The notes: a model not told the origin generated them from the letters alone. A stretch of DNA of 64,000 nucleotides from CAINDZ01 sp041908585 (GCA_041908585.1 JAYRFB010000236.1:1-64000); one strand, 5' to 3'. Shown: positions 52,087 through 60,494, numbered from the stretch's first letter. Numbers and translations: made by a program.

Positions 52087-52995
52087 TCAGGCCTCCGCCG
52101 GCTGCGGCCAGGCTCCTGCCGCCAGCTCCATGAACGCCGCGCACGCCGGGGACGGTGTCCGTCCGCGCGGCCAGCAGAGCGCGATCCGCCGCTCCAGGTC
52201 CAGCCCCGCCACGCGCACCGCGCGCAGCCGGCCATCGTCCAGCTCGCGCTGCACCGCGAAGCGCGAGACCACCGAGATGCCCAGTCCCGCCTCCACCGCG
52301 CGCTTGACCGCGCCCACGTTGCCCAGTTCGAGGACCGACTCCAGGCGTATGCCCTCGGCCGAAAGCTGCTCGATGAGGCTGCGCGAACTGGCCGAGTCCA
52401 GGCGCGGCAGCAGGAACGGCAGCCGCGCCAGGCTGGCCGCCGGCACGCTGGGCAGCTCGGCCAGCACATGTCCGCGCGGGACGATCACCAGCAGCTCGTC
52501 GCGGCGCACCGGCCGCCGCTCCAGGCGCGGGTCATCGCCCAGCGCCCCCTCGCCGACCAGGCCCACGTCCAGTTCACCGTCGGCCACCATCTCGCCGATG
52601 CGCCGCGCCGGCTCCACGCGCACCGCCAACTCGACGCCCGGGTGGTCGCGCCGGAACGCAGCCAGCAGCCCCGGCAGGATGTAGACGCCCACGACCTGGC
52701 TGGCCCCGATGCGCAGCATCCCCGTCTGGGCGCCGGCCAGGTCGCGCAGCTCCTGCGTGAGCGAGTCCACCCGGGCCAGGATCTCGTCGGTCGCCGCCAG
52801 CAGCGCCTCGCCCGACGGCGTCAGCGCGACGCGCCGGCCCAGGCGGTCGAAGAAGCGCGCCCCGAGCGTGCGCTCGAGCGTCGCGATCTGCGCGCTGACC
52901 GCCGGCTGCGTCAGGTTCAGCTCGAGCGCCGCGCGCGAGAAGCTGCGCAGGCGGGCCACCGCCTGGAACGTGCGCAGCTGGGCCATGGTGAGCAT
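52087..52995 (-). CDS. LysR-family transcriptional regulator
   Basis: 302 residues. N-terminal winged HTH (LRTFQAVARLRSFSRAALELNLTQPAVSAQIATLERTLGARFFDRLGRRVALTPSGEAL) and a type 2 periplasmic-binding-like effector domain (LRIGASQVVGVYILPGLLAAFRRDHPGVEL, VGLVGEGALGDDPRL). It resembles CysB/CbbR-type regulators that respond to small anions or metabolites. It converges with the SulP gene (23 bases apart) and lies below terC on the same strand; the target is not clear from position. Confidence 0.93.
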   Translation of the reverse strand: MLTMAQLRTFQAVARLRSFSRAALELNLTQPAVSAQIATLERTLGARFFDRLGRRVALTPSGEALLAATDEILARVDSLTQELRDLAGAQTGMLRIGASQVVGVYILPGLLAAFRRDHPGVELAVRVEPARRIGEMVADGELDVGLVGEGALGDDPRLERRPVRRDELLVIVPRGHVLAELPSVPAASLARLPFLLPRLDSASSRSLIEQLSAEGIRLESVLELGNVGAVKRAVEAGLGISVVSRFAVQRELDDGRLRAVRVAGLDLERRIALCWPRGRTPSPACAAFMELAAGAWPQPAEA

Positions 52996-53049
52996 GCCTC
53001 GGGCCCCCGTGGGTTCGCTGTTCCGCGGCGGCTCCCGCCGCCCGGGAAG

Positions 53050-54120
53050 TCAGGAATGCGCCGCCGGCCGCCGCCGATCCGCCACCAGCGACGCGACCAC
53101 GCCCACCATCAGGATCCCCAGCACCACCAGCAGCAGCACCTGGTTGAAGTTCTTGCCCAGGTACTGCTTGAGCCAGCTCGCGGTCAGCATCTTGACGCCG
53201 ACCACCAGGAGCACGAACGCCAGCGAGACCTTCAGGTAGCGGAACTTGTGCACGGCGCCGGCCAGCGCGAAGTACAGCGAGCGCAGGCCCAGGATGGCGA
53301 ACACGTTGCTGGTGAAGACCAGGAACGGGTCGCCGGTGATGGCGAAGATGGCCGGGATCGAATCGACCGCGAAGATCAGGTCGGTCGTCTCGACCATCAC
53401 CAGCGCCAGCGCCAGCGGCGTCAGCAGCAGCGTGCCGGGCTTCGCCTTCTCCACGGCCTCGTCGCGCAGGACGGCGGCGCCCGGCGTCTCGGCCTCGTGC
53501 GAGGCGGCCGTGCCCGCGCGCACCACGAAGTGCTCGCCGTGGAAGCGCTCGGTGACCGGGAACAATCGCCGCGTCAATCGCACCACCGCGTTCTGCCCGG
53601 GATCGCCGTGCTCGCTCTTCATGAACAGCATCTTCAGCGCCGTGAGTATGAGGAACGCCGCGAACACGTACAGGATCCAGTGGAACTCGTGGATCAGCTT
53701 CGCGCCGATGCCGATCATGGCGCCGCGCATGACCAGCGCCCCGATGATGCCCCAGAACAGCACCCGGTGCTGGTAGATGGCCGGCACGCCGAAGAAGCTG
53801 AAGATCATGACGATGACGAAGATGTTGTCGACGCTGAGCGATTTCTCCACCACGTAGCCGGTCAGGTACTTGCCCAGCGCGCTGGCGCCGTCGTTGGGCA
53901 GCCCGTCGACGATGTCGATCCCCAGTCCCAGCCCGAACCAGTGCGCGTCGTAGGCCACCTTGACGAACCCGCCGAACGACAGCCCCAGCGCGATCCAGAC
54001 GGCCGACCAGCCCAAGGCCTCGCGCACGCCGATGACGTGGGACTTGCGGTGGAAGACGCCGAGGTCCAGGGCCAGGAGCAGCAGGACGAAGGCGATGAAG
54101 CCGGTCCACATCCAGATCAT
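53050..54120 (-). CDS. terC: TerC/Alx-family membrane protein
   Basis: 356 residues, about 9 helices. TerC marks: ALDLGVFHRKSHVIGVREALGWSAVWIALGLSFG, GYVVEKSLSVDNIFVIVMIFSFFGVP, VMVETTDLIFAVDSIPAIFAITGDPFLVFTSNVFAILGLRSLYF, with the conserved acidic residues in SLSVDN and DLIFAVDS. The family exports manganese or supports metal loading of secreted proteins. No yybP-ykoY-type leader is visible in the 88 bases upstream. Confidence 0.92.
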   Translation of the reverse strand: MIWMWTGFIAFVLLLLALDLGVFHRKSHVIGVREALGWSAVWIALGLSFGGFVKVAYDAHWFGLGLGIDIVDGLPNDGASALGKYLTGYVVEKSLSVDNIFVIVMIFSFFGVPAIYQHRVLFWGIIGALVMRGAMIGIGAKLIHEFHWILYVFAAFLILTALKMLFMKSEHGDPGQNAVVRLTRRLFPVTERFHGEHFVVRAGTAASHEAETPGAAVLRDEAVEKAKPGTLLLTPLALALVMVETTDLIFAVDSIPAIFAITGDPFLVFTSNVFAILGLRSLYFALAGAVHKFRYLKVSLAFVLLVVGVKMLTASWLKQYLGKNFNQVLLLVVLGILMVGVVASLVADRRRPAAHS

Positions 54121-54169
54121 GGGTGAGGGCCTTTCGGGGGGTGACGCCGTTCAGCAGGGCGCACCATTT

Positions 54170-54180
54170 ATACAGTGTAT
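54170..54180. promoter_or_regulatory. ATAC-AGT-GTAT dyad upstream of terC
   Basis: Short inverted repeat in a small AT-richer patch between the ImmA-like stop and the terC start. Similar ATAC-N-GTAT dyads occur at 11791 and 60532. Confidence 0.25.
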
Positions 54181-54208
54181 CGGGTTGCGCGGCCAGTGGC
54201 GGGCACGA

Positions 54209-54820
54209 TCAGATGTACTTGCGATACAGGCCCAGCTCTTCCATCCGGTAGGCGATGGTGCGCTCGTTGGCATTCATTCTCCTGGCGATCTCCCGGAAGA
54301 TCGTCGGCCACTCGACTTCCAGGAGCGGAGTCAGTTCGATGCCATGAGCCTTGACAATCCCAACGACATCGTCCGCCGTCGCCTCGAGCAGGCGCCCGGG
54401 AGCGATCAGGGCGCCCGCGAACAAATGGGCCTGGGACTCAAGCCTGCCATATGCCGCGGTGCCGATCCTGCGACGAAAGGCCTCGAATTCGGCGCGGGTC
54501 CTGTGTGTGGCTGCGGCAAACACCTGCCGATGCAGAACAAGATGGCCAACCTCATGCGCAAGCGTGTAGTTGTACCAGGCGGGATCGCGGAGAGTGATCT
54601 CCCGATCAACGAAGACCTGCCTGCAACCCCCCGCCACGAAGGCGTGCACCGAAGTGGTCCGGTAGAGTTCATCGGCGACGACGATCTCGATGTCGAAGAT
54701 GGACTCGAGGACGTAATCGGCCTCAACGGGCGCGTCGCCGAGTTCGTGCTCATCGAGCAGAGCTTCCGCGCGGGCAAAGATGTCATCCTTGGTGATCCAC
54801 GGAACGTCGATGGGATCCAA
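54209..54820 (-). CDS. ImmA/IrrE-family metallopeptidase (COG2856)
   Basis: 203 residues, TTG start at 54820 with AGAGG upstream and one base after the XRE stop (TGA-T-TTG). Zinc motif YTLAHEVGHLVLHR (HExxH); a second acidic ligand lies in RLESQAHLFAGALIAP. ImmA/IrrE peptidases cleave the partner XRE repressor to switch genes on, as in ICEBs1 and in DdrO/IrrE. Paired here with the XRE gene. The C-terminal part has a helix-turn-helix-like stretch (RRMNANERTIAYRMEELGL). Confidence 0.9.
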   Translation of the reverse strand: MDPIDVPWITKDDIFARAEALLDEHELGDAPVEADYVLESIFDIEIVVADELYRTTSVHAFVAGGCRQVFVDREITLRDPAWYNYTLAHEVGHLVLHRQVFAAATHRTRAEFEAFRRRIGTAAYGRLESQAHLFAGALIAPGRLLEATADDVVGIVKAHGIELTPLLEVEWPTIFREIARRMNANERTIAYRMEELGLYRKYI

Positions 54821-54821
54821 A

Positions 54822-55178
54822 TCAGGACCTCTTGATGATCTCGATCAACTTGTCGACTGTCTCGTCACCGACCTTTTCGCCGCGGATGCTGCGCATCACC
54901 GCCGGCAGGAGCTCCATCGCCTGCTCGTCGGTGAGGAGATCCGGCGGGATCGTTCCGGCTTCGACGTGCCCAAGGTCAAGGAACGCTGACTTCTCAGAGC
55001 CCTCGAGCCCAAGTGCCTCGGCGAGCCGGGACCGGAATTCCTCGCCGGGCAGCTTGATACGGCCGCGCTCGATCTTGGAGATCAGCGCCGGATCGAAGTC
55101 GTTCTCCACGCAGAATCTCCGGAGCCCCATCCCTCGGGCCAGTCGTGCCTCCCTGCACCTCTCGCCGAATTTCGACAT
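54822..55178 (-). CDS. XRE-family repressor paired with ImmA-like peptidase
   Basis: 118 residues from the ATG at 55178 (GGGGA upstream). N-terminal HTH (GERCREARLARGMGLRRFCVENDFDPALISKIERGRIKLP) and a helical C-terminus with a likely dimer or cleavage region (IPPDLLTDEQAMELLPAVMRSIRG). It should repress its own operon through the dyad at 55226-55246. No integrase, tail or conjugation genes are nearby, so this is a stand-alone stress switch or a remnant of a mobile element. Confidence 0.88.
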   Translation of the reverse strand: MSKFGERCREARLARGMGLRRFCVENDFDPALISKIERGRIKLPGEEFRSRLAEALGLEGSEKSAFLDLGHVEAGTIPPDLLTDEQAMELLPAVMRSIRGEKVGDETVDKLIEIIKRS

Positions 55179-55225
55179 GGCTGTCCCCTTCCCCTTATGA
55201 TGCCGATGGCCACGTCGTCGGCATC

Positions 55226-55246
55226 TGTTGTCATTATTTTACAACA
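55226..55246. promoter_or_regulatory. TGTTGT-N9-ACAACA operator, probable XRE site
   Basis: Perfect 6-bp arms (55226-55231, 55241-55246) around an AT-rich spacer CATTATTTT. TTGT...ACAA is the usual shape of XRE operators; it lies 48 bases upstream of the repressor ATG, overlapping the only AT-rich promoter-like stretch there. Confidence 0.55.
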
Positions 55247-55319
55247 CCCATCAAGCGATGGCAAGGTGGTTCGGGAGATTTTGGCGCAATTGCGGAACGA
55301 AGCCCGGAATCTGTTGGTT

Positions 55320-57056
55320 TCAATTGGGATTGCGCGCCCAGACCAGACGAAGCAGGTCATCCAGCTCGCCCCCCGCGCCAAGCTCCGGGTCCTTTGCGAG
55401 CAGCTCCCTCAGCCTCCCGCCAGTTCTTTCATCCCGTGAATACGCCAGATACACGGCCATCTCGAACGCCAATCGCGGCCGCACGGCTTCGCAGGCCGCC
55501 AGCGCCCGGAAACGTTCCGCCGACTGCTCCGGCGCGAAGTAGCGGAGCTCGTAGCGCGCGATCAACTCCGCATGCTCGGGCGCGCGGCGCACGACCAACG
55601 TCGACACGTAATCGCTGTAGACCCAGGCCCACGCGTCCTGCGGGAACAGACGGGTCAGTTCCCCGACGCTCCCGGCGAACCCGTAGTCGATGTCCCATGC
55701 GGCCAGCGCATCCGGATCGCGCACGAACCGGGTAGGATCCCCGAACACCGGCGGCAGGTTGTACTGGAAGATGGGCCGCTCCGGCGCCAGCGCATACGCC
55801 AGGTAGCCACCGAGATTCGCGTTGTTGTACATGTGACCGCTCAGCCCCAGTGCACCGGCGAAGCGCGCCGAGCCGGCCGGCACCAGCGCCTCGTTGAGGC
55901 CGACGCCGAAGGCTGTGGGTGATGGGAGCGTGTAGGTGCCGTCGCCGGCCGTGCCGCCGGACATCCGGCCGAACTTCTCCCAGGCACCGACGCAGACCAC
56001 GATAGCGCATCCCGCCGCGATCAGCGCCGCGCCAAGGTTCGTTCGCCATCGCGGCTGTGCGGCGCCCGCGGGCGGCGCGGCGTGTCTGGCGATGATCGGC
56101 ACCAACGCGATGGCCGCCACAGCCGCCAGCCGGTTGTAACGCAGCGCGCCGAGTGCGAATGCGGCGAAGAGCGCCCACTCCGTGAGGTCGAATTCCCAGC
56201 GATCGACCACGAGCAGCGTCAGGGCCCACAGCAGCAGGAACAGCAGCGGGAGCCAGTCCGCAGGAGCGCTCCAGATCGGCTGCAGCTCGCCGATCCTGTC
56301 CGCACCGCGGAGACCGCCGGCCAGGACCAGGAAATGGCCATAGGATCGCGGGCCATAGGGATTCGCGAGCATGATCGCCAAGGTGAACGCGTACCAGCCG
56401 CCGAGGCTCGCCAGCCTCCTGCCATCCATCGCGCCGGCGCGCCATGCCGGGACTAGGCGCTTCGCGCCTTCGGCGGCGACCACCACGGAGAAGTAGGCCA
56501 GGCCGAGCACGGCCCCGTGCAGCCAGTCCCAGACGAGCATCATGATCGGGATCGTCCACAGACGGCCGCGATGATCGCCGCCTCTCCGGTGGGCATCGAG
56601 CGCCAGGCCCAGGATCGCCATCCCCAGCAGCGTGAAGAGTTCGGGACGGACCTGGAACCGGCGAATCCCGGCCAGGGCGGTGAATGCGCAGAGGAGTGCT
56701 GCGGTGCGGTTGCCGGCCCCGGCGCCACGCGTCGTGTGGAACAGAACCGCAATGGCCGCGGCCGAGATCGCCCACTTCAGCGCCAGCAACCCGTTCGCGC
56801 CGTACCGGTCCCACACGGAAAAGAGCGCGATCTGGCCCAGCCACTCGTGGTTCACGAATGGCGTTCCCCGATGGGTGAAAGAGAACAGCTCCTCGTTGAC
56901 GATCCGTCCCTGCTTGAGCATCGCGCGGCCGTTGGCCAGGTGCCAGTACAGGTCACAATCGAAGACGGGATAAGTCACGATAACCAGAGCGAGCGCAACG
57001 GCCAGAATGGCCCACGGGAAGGCAGACAGGCGCGCCGCGGCGGCTGGTGCCGGCAT
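55320..57056 (-). CDS. Multi-pass membrane protein, glycosyltransferase-like
   Basis: 578 residues from the ATG at 57056 (a TTG at 57071 is possible). About 10-11 hydrophobic segments over residues 10-340, with a first loop FDCDLYWHLANGRAMLKQGRIVNEELFSFTHRGTPFVNHEWLGQ. The early Asp followed by WHLANG resembles the start of the large membrane GT-C-like and O-antigen-type proteins annotated only as hypothetical. The C-terminal soluble part (about 390-578) ends in helices. No known catalytic motif can be assigned. Monocistronic. Confidence 0.55.
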   Translation of the reverse strand: MPAPAAAARLSAFPWAILAVALALVIVTYPVFDCDLYWHLANGRAMLKQGRIVNEELFSFTHRGTPFVNHEWLGQIALFSVWDRYGANGLLALKWAISAAAIAVLFHTTRGAGAGNRTAALLCAFTALAGIRRFQVRPELFTLLGMAILGLALDAHRRGGDHRGRLWTIPIMMLVWDWLHGAVLGLAYFSVVVAAEGAKRLVPAWRAGAMDGRRLASLGGWYAFTLAIMLANPYGPRSYGHFLVLAGGLRGADRIGELQPIWSAPADWLPLLFLLLWALTLLVVDRWEFDLTEWALFAAFALGALRYNRLAAVAAIALVPIIARHAAPPAGAAQPRWRTNLGAALIAAGCAIVVCVGAWEKFGRMSGGTAGDGTYTLPSPTAFGVGLNEALVPAGSARFAGALGLSGHMYNNANLGGYLAYALAPERPIFQYNLPPVFGDPTRFVRDPDALAAWDIDYGFAGSVGELTRLFPQDAWAWVYSDYVSTLVVRRAPEHAELIARYELRYFAPEQSAERFRALAACEAVRPRLAFEMAVYLAYSRDERTGGRLRELLAKDPELGAGGELDDLLRLVWARNPN

Positions 57057-57234
57057 TGTCTTCTGAATCAAATCCGCGCTGAACTATTCCATGCCCCGGA
57101 ACCGCATGCCCCGCTGATCCGGATCCCCATTCTCCCGCCGATGCCGCCCTGAATGCCCCTGCGCGACGTGTCGGGAATGGGATGTGGGGTGACGTTATGC
57201 CGAACGAGGCCGAATTGTCAATGCGCCCCGGCGA

Positions 57235-57283
57235 TGGTTGATAGGTCAACCAGCCGCCGGAACGGACCTGCGAACAGAGAGAG
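57235..57283 (+). repeat. Dispersed ~48-bp intergenic element, copy 2
   Basis: TGGTTGA-TAGG-TCAACCA dyad (57235-57252), then GCCGCCGGAACGGACC and TGCGAACAGAGAGAGCC. It ends about 12 bases from the csoR stop (opposite strand). Confidence 0.7.
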
Positions 57284-57294
57284 CCCGCCGCCGC

Positions 57295-57636
57295 CTACCG
57301 CGAATACTTGAACATCAGGTCCACCAGCTCGTCATAAGTCGCCTCCGCCGCCTCCTCGCTGACGCGCACCGCCGCCGCCGCGCAGTGCTTGAGGTGGTTG
57401 CGCATCAGTTCGCGGCCCACCGCGCGCAGCGCCTCCTGCACCGACGAGACCTGTGCCAGGATGTCGGGGCAGTAGCGGTCCTCCTCGACCATCCGCTGCA
57501 GGCCGCGCACCTGGCCCTCGATGCGGCGCAAGCGTTTGAGATTGCGGTCGCGGATGGCGGGGTCGACCGCTACGGCCTTGCGGTCGCCTTCCGCGGCGCC
57601 GGCGCCGCACTGGTCCCCGTTGTTCTCGTGCTTCAT
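57295..57636 (-). CDS. csoR: CsoR-family copper-sensing repressor
   Basis: 113 residues from the ATG at 57636 (GGGAGAGA upstream). All-helical DUF156/CsoR fold: RLRRIEGQVRGLQRMVEEDRYCPDILAQVSSVQEALRAVGRELMRNHLKHC. Cu(I) ligands C56, H81 and C85 have the same spacing (25 and 4) as C36-H61-C65 of M. tuberculosis CsoR, so copper sensing is well supported. Third gene of the cupredoxin-copA-csoR operon; it should shut the operon by binding ATACCC-N5-GGGTAT at 60280-60296 until copper releases it. Confidence 0.95.
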   Translation of the reverse strand: MKHENNGDQCGAGAAEGDRKAVAVDPAIRDRNLKRLRRIEGQVRGLQRMVEEDRYCPDILAQVSSVQEALRAVGRELMRNHLKHCAAAAVRVSEEAAEATYDELVDLMFKYSR

Positions 57637-57671
57637 CCCGATCTCTCCCTGTTGCGGGCCGGGGCCCGCGT

Positions 57672-59855
57672 TCACGCCGCCAGCGGCCCGGCCCCGCGCC
57701 GCAGCCGCAGCGAGTTGGCCACCACGCTCACCGAACTGAAGGCCATCGCCGCGCCGGCCAGGACCGGCGACAGCAGCAGGCCGAAGGCCGGGAACAGCAG
57801 CCCGGCCGCGACGGGGATCCCCGCCGCGTTGTAGAGGAACGCCCAGAACAGGTTCTGCTTCATGACGCGCATCGTCTGCCGCGAGAGCGCGATGGCATCC
57901 GCGACGCCGGAAAGATCGGCGCGCATCAGAGCGATGTCGCTGGCCTCGACGGCGATGTCCGCGCCCGCGCCCATGGCGATGCCCACGTCGGCCTGCGCCA
58001 GCGCCGGCGCGTCGTTGACGCCGTCGCCGACCATCGCCACCACGTGGCCGGCCGCCTGCAGGCGCTTCACTTCGGCGACCTTGCCCTCGGGCATGACGCC
58101 GGCCACGACGTCATCGATGCCGGCGGCGCGGGCCACGGCGCGCGCCGTGCGTTCGTTGTCGCCGGTGAGCATGATCACCTGCAGGCCCAGCCGCCGCAAC
58201 CGCGCCACGGCCGCCGGCGAGGTGGCGCGCACAGGGTCGGCCACCGCGACCAGCCCGGCCGGCTGCCCGTCGACCGCCACGTGGACCGGCGTCCAGCCCG
58301 CGGCTGCGAACCGTTCGGCTTCGGCGCGCAGCGGCGCGGCGTCGACCGCGTGCTCGCGCAGCATGGCCTCGTTGCCCACCAGCACCTCGCGCCCGCCCAC
58401 GCGCCCGCGCGCGCCGCGCCCGGTGACCGAGTCGAAGCCCTCGGCAGGCGGCAGGGACAGGCCGCGGGCCGTCGCGTGGGCGACGATCGCCTCGGCCAGC
58501 GGGTGCTCGGACGACTTCTCCAGCGCGGCGGCCAGCCGCAGCAGCTCGTCCTCACCGGTCGACGCGGACAAGGTGGCGATCGCGGTCACCGCCGGCCGCC
58601 CCTCGGTGATGGTGCCGGTCTTGTCCAGCACCACCGCCGTCACGCCGCCGGCGCGCTGCAGCGCCACGCCGCCCTTGATCAGGACACCTTGCCGCGCGCC
58701 GCGGCCGGTGGCCACCATCAATGCGGTGGGCACCGCCAGGCCCATCGCGCACGGGCAGGCGATGATCAGCACCGCGACCGCGGCCGCGAGCCCGCGCGCA
58801 AGCGGCGCCGCGTCCGCCGCCACGAACCACACCGCGAACGTGACGACGGCCAGCTGCAGCACCACCGGCACGAACACCGCGCTGATGCGGTCGGCCAGGC
58901 GCTGGATGGGGGCCTGCGAGCCCTGCGCGTCGCGCATCAGGCGGACGATCCGGGCCAGCACGCTGTCCTCGCCGACGGTCGTCGCGCGGTAGCGGAAGGC
59001 GCCGGTGCGGTTGATGGTCCCGCCGATCACGGGGCTGCCCACAGCCTTGGCCACGGGCACGGACTCGCCGGTGAGCATCGACTCGTCGACGGCGCTCGCG
59101 CCGGACACCACCTCGCCGTCGACGGGCACGCGCTCGCCCGGGCGCACCAGGACCTGGTCGCCCGCGACGACCTCGCCGACGACCACGTCGAGCTCGCGCC
59201 CGTCGCGCGCGACGCGCGCCATCGCCGGCTGCAGGTCCGCCAGCGCGCGCAGGGCCGCGGTCGTCTGCCGCCGCGCCCTCGCCTCCAGCGCGTTGCCGGC
59301 CAGCACCAGAGCGATGATGAAGACGATCGCCTCGTAGTACACGTCCGGCTGCAGGCCGCGCGCCCGGAAGAAGCCCGGCCACAGCGTGGCCAGCGCCGAG
59401 TACGCGAACGCAGCCCCCGTGCCGACCGCCACCAGCGTGTTCATGTCGGCCGCGTGGTGGCGGAAGGCCGTCCACGCGCGCGTGTAGAAGTGCCGGCCGC
59501 CGCGCAGCATCACGGCCAGGCTCAGCGCCAGCAGGACGTAGCTGAGCGCGCCGGCCGGGATCGCGTAGAGCCACGGCGCCGCCGACTGCAGGCCCGGCGA
59601 GAGCCAACCCATCGCCCAGGTCATGAACGGATCGGCGGCGCCGCCGTGTCCGCCGTGCCCGCCGCCCATCAGCGGCATCGACAGGAGCATCGCCAGCGCG
59701 GCCGCGACGAGACTCTCGCCGGCCAGCCGCCGCAGGTGCCGGTACTCGGCGATCTGCGCGCGGTCCTGCGCTTCCTGCTCGGCCACGGCGCTGCGCGCAT
59801 TCAAGTGCGCTCCCGACGCGCAGCACGCCTTGTTGGTGATTGTCGAGTCGTTCAT
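57672..59855 (-). CDS. copA: Copper-exporting P1B-type ATPase
   Basis: 727 residues. No N-terminal HMA domain; instead a short Cys-containing N-terminus (KACCASGAH) and a Gly/His stretch (MGGGHGGHGGA). Metal-site CPC at 367-369 (IIACPCAMGLAVPTA), phosphorylated D411 (VLDKTGTITEG), TGES (MLTGESVP), ATP-domain SSEHPLAEAIV, and hinge MLTGDNERTA with GDGVNDAPAL. A complete P1B-1 pump moving Cu(I) out of the cytosol. It lies 3 bases after the cupredoxin gene and 35 bases before csoR. Confidence 0.96.
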   Translation of the reverse strand: MNDSTITNKACCASGAHLNARSAVAEQEAQDRAQIAEYRHLRRLAGESLVAAALAMLLSMPLMGGGHGGHGGAADPFMTWAMGWLSPGLQSAAPWLYAIPAGALSYVLLALSLAVMLRGGRHFYTRAWTAFRHHAADMNTLVAVGTGAAFAYSALATLWPGFFRARGLQPDVYYEAIVFIIALVLAGNALEARARRQTTAALRALADLQPAMARVARDGRELDVVVGEVVAGDQVLVRPGERVPVDGEVVSGASAVDESMLTGESVPVAKAVGSPVIGGTINRTGAFRYRATTVGEDSVLARIVRLMRDAQGSQAPIQRLADRISAVFVPVVLQLAVVTFAVWFVAADAAPLARGLAAAVAVLIIACPCAMGLAVPTALMVATGRGARQGVLIKGGVALQRAGGVTAVVLDKTGTITEGRPAVTAIATLSASTGEDELLRLAAALEKSSEHPLAEAIVAHATARGLSLPPAEGFDSVTGRGARGRVGGREVLVGNEAMLREHAVDAAPLRAEAERFAAAGWTPVHVAVDGQPAGLVAVADPVRATSPAAVARLRRLGLQVIMLTGDNERTARAVARAAGIDDVVAGVMPEGKVAEVKRLQAAGHVVAMVGDGVNDAPALAQADVGIAMGAGADIAVEASDIALMRADLSGVADAIALSRQTMRVMKQNLFWAFLYNAAGIPVAAGLLFPAFGLLLSPVLAGAAMAFSSVSVVANSLRLRRGAGPLAA

Positions 59856-59858
59856 CGC

Positions 59859-60248
59859 TCACGCCTCCTGTTCCACGACGACGAGCCGGCCCTTGAGCAT
59901 GCCCATGCCGCAGGTGAAGGCGAAGGTGCCGGCCTGCTGCGGCAGCAGCTCGATCGTGGTGCGGTCGAACGCGGGCAGGAACCGCTTCACGCCAAGGTCG
60001 GGGAAGACGACTTCTTCCGAGCAGGCGGACGACTCCTGCCGGTCGAAGGTGATGCGGACCGGCACGCCGCGGCGCACCTGGACCGCCGCGGGCTCGTAGC
60101 CGCCGCGCACGGCGACGGTGATGCTCTGGACCTGCCCCTCGGCCAGGGCAGCGGCCGCCGGCCGGCGCCGGCTCAGGAAGAAGTACCGGTTGATCCACGC
60201 GATCGCCGCGAGCGAGGCCGCGATGACGATGATTTCGTTCTGCGACAT
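59859..60248 (-). CDS. Membrane-anchored cupredoxin-domain protein
   Basis: 129 residues. N-terminal helix (6-24) as anchor, then a cupredoxin-like fold: VAVRGGYEPAAVQVRRGVPVRITFDRQESSACSEEVVFPDLGVKRFLP and TIELLPQQAGTFAFTCGMGMLKGRLVV. Likely copper ligands are C76, C113, M115 and M117 (His ligands of classical cupredoxins are absent), as in the small cupredoxins that accompany CopA. It probably takes Cu(I) handed over outside the membrane. First gene of the operon; GGAGG precedes its ATG. Confidence 0.85.
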   Translation of the reverse strand: MSQNEIIVIAASLAAIAWINRYFFLSRRRPAAAALAEGQVQSITVAVRGGYEPAAVQVRRGVPVRITFDRQESSACSEEVVFPDLGVKRFLPAFDRTTIELLPQQAGTFAFTCGMGMLKGRLVVVEQEA

Positions 60249-60279
60249 GGGGTTACCTCCAAGACTGGTCTATTGCCAA

Positions 60280-60296
60280 ATACCCACAAGGGGTAT
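60280..60296. promoter_or_regulatory. CsoR operator ATACCC-N5-GGGTAT
   Basis: Perfect 6-bp arms (60280-60285 and 60291-60296), 32 bases upstream of the cupredoxin start. Same shape as known CsoR sites. A further ATACCCC half-site (about 60315-60321) lies in the promoter spacer. Confidence 0.8.
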
Positions 60297-60308
60297 AACC
60301 ACAAAGGC

Positions 60309-60337
60309 AATATACATACCCCATCCCCCTATCGCAA
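60309..60337 (-). promoter_or_regulatory. Promoter of the copper operon (TTGCGA-17-TATATT)
   Basis: On the minus strand -35 TTGCGA (60337-60332), 17-base spacer, -10 TATATT (60314-60309). Transcription would start near 60302, placing the CsoR box at about +6 to +22. Confidence 0.7.
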
Positions 60338-60380
60338 GGGGTGAAGTTCAATGACCGCCGCCGCGGCGGGGCGGCGGCCT

Positions 60381-60409
60381 GGGGGGCGTTGCGCCGGCAC
60401 AAGCCCCCC
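60381..60409. repeat. G/C-run hairpin with REP-like core
   Basis: GGGGGGC (60381-60387) pairs with GCCCCCC (60403-60409); the inside TTG-C-GCCGGC-A-CAA is an imperfect copy of the REP-like palindrome. Confidence 0.5.
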
Positions 60410-60447
60410 CCCTGCCCGCACTCCTCGCGGGCTCCGCCGCGGAGATC

Positions 60448-60494
60448 GTTGATACATCAACCATCTGCCGGAAAGTGACTGCGAAGAGCGAGAC
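60448..60494 (+). repeat. Dispersed ~48-bp intergenic element, copy 3
   Basis: GTTGAT-AC-ATCAAC dyad (60448-60461), then CATCTGCCGGAAAGTGAC and TGCGAAGAGCGAGACCGC. Aligns with copies 1, 2 and 4. Confidence 0.7.

Noticed and set aside
49032..52469. Open frame of more than 1100 codons opposite the CYTH-like and SulP genes
   Set aside because: Same kind of shadow; Arg/Ala/Gln-rich and without motifs, while the plus-strand proteins have clear domains.
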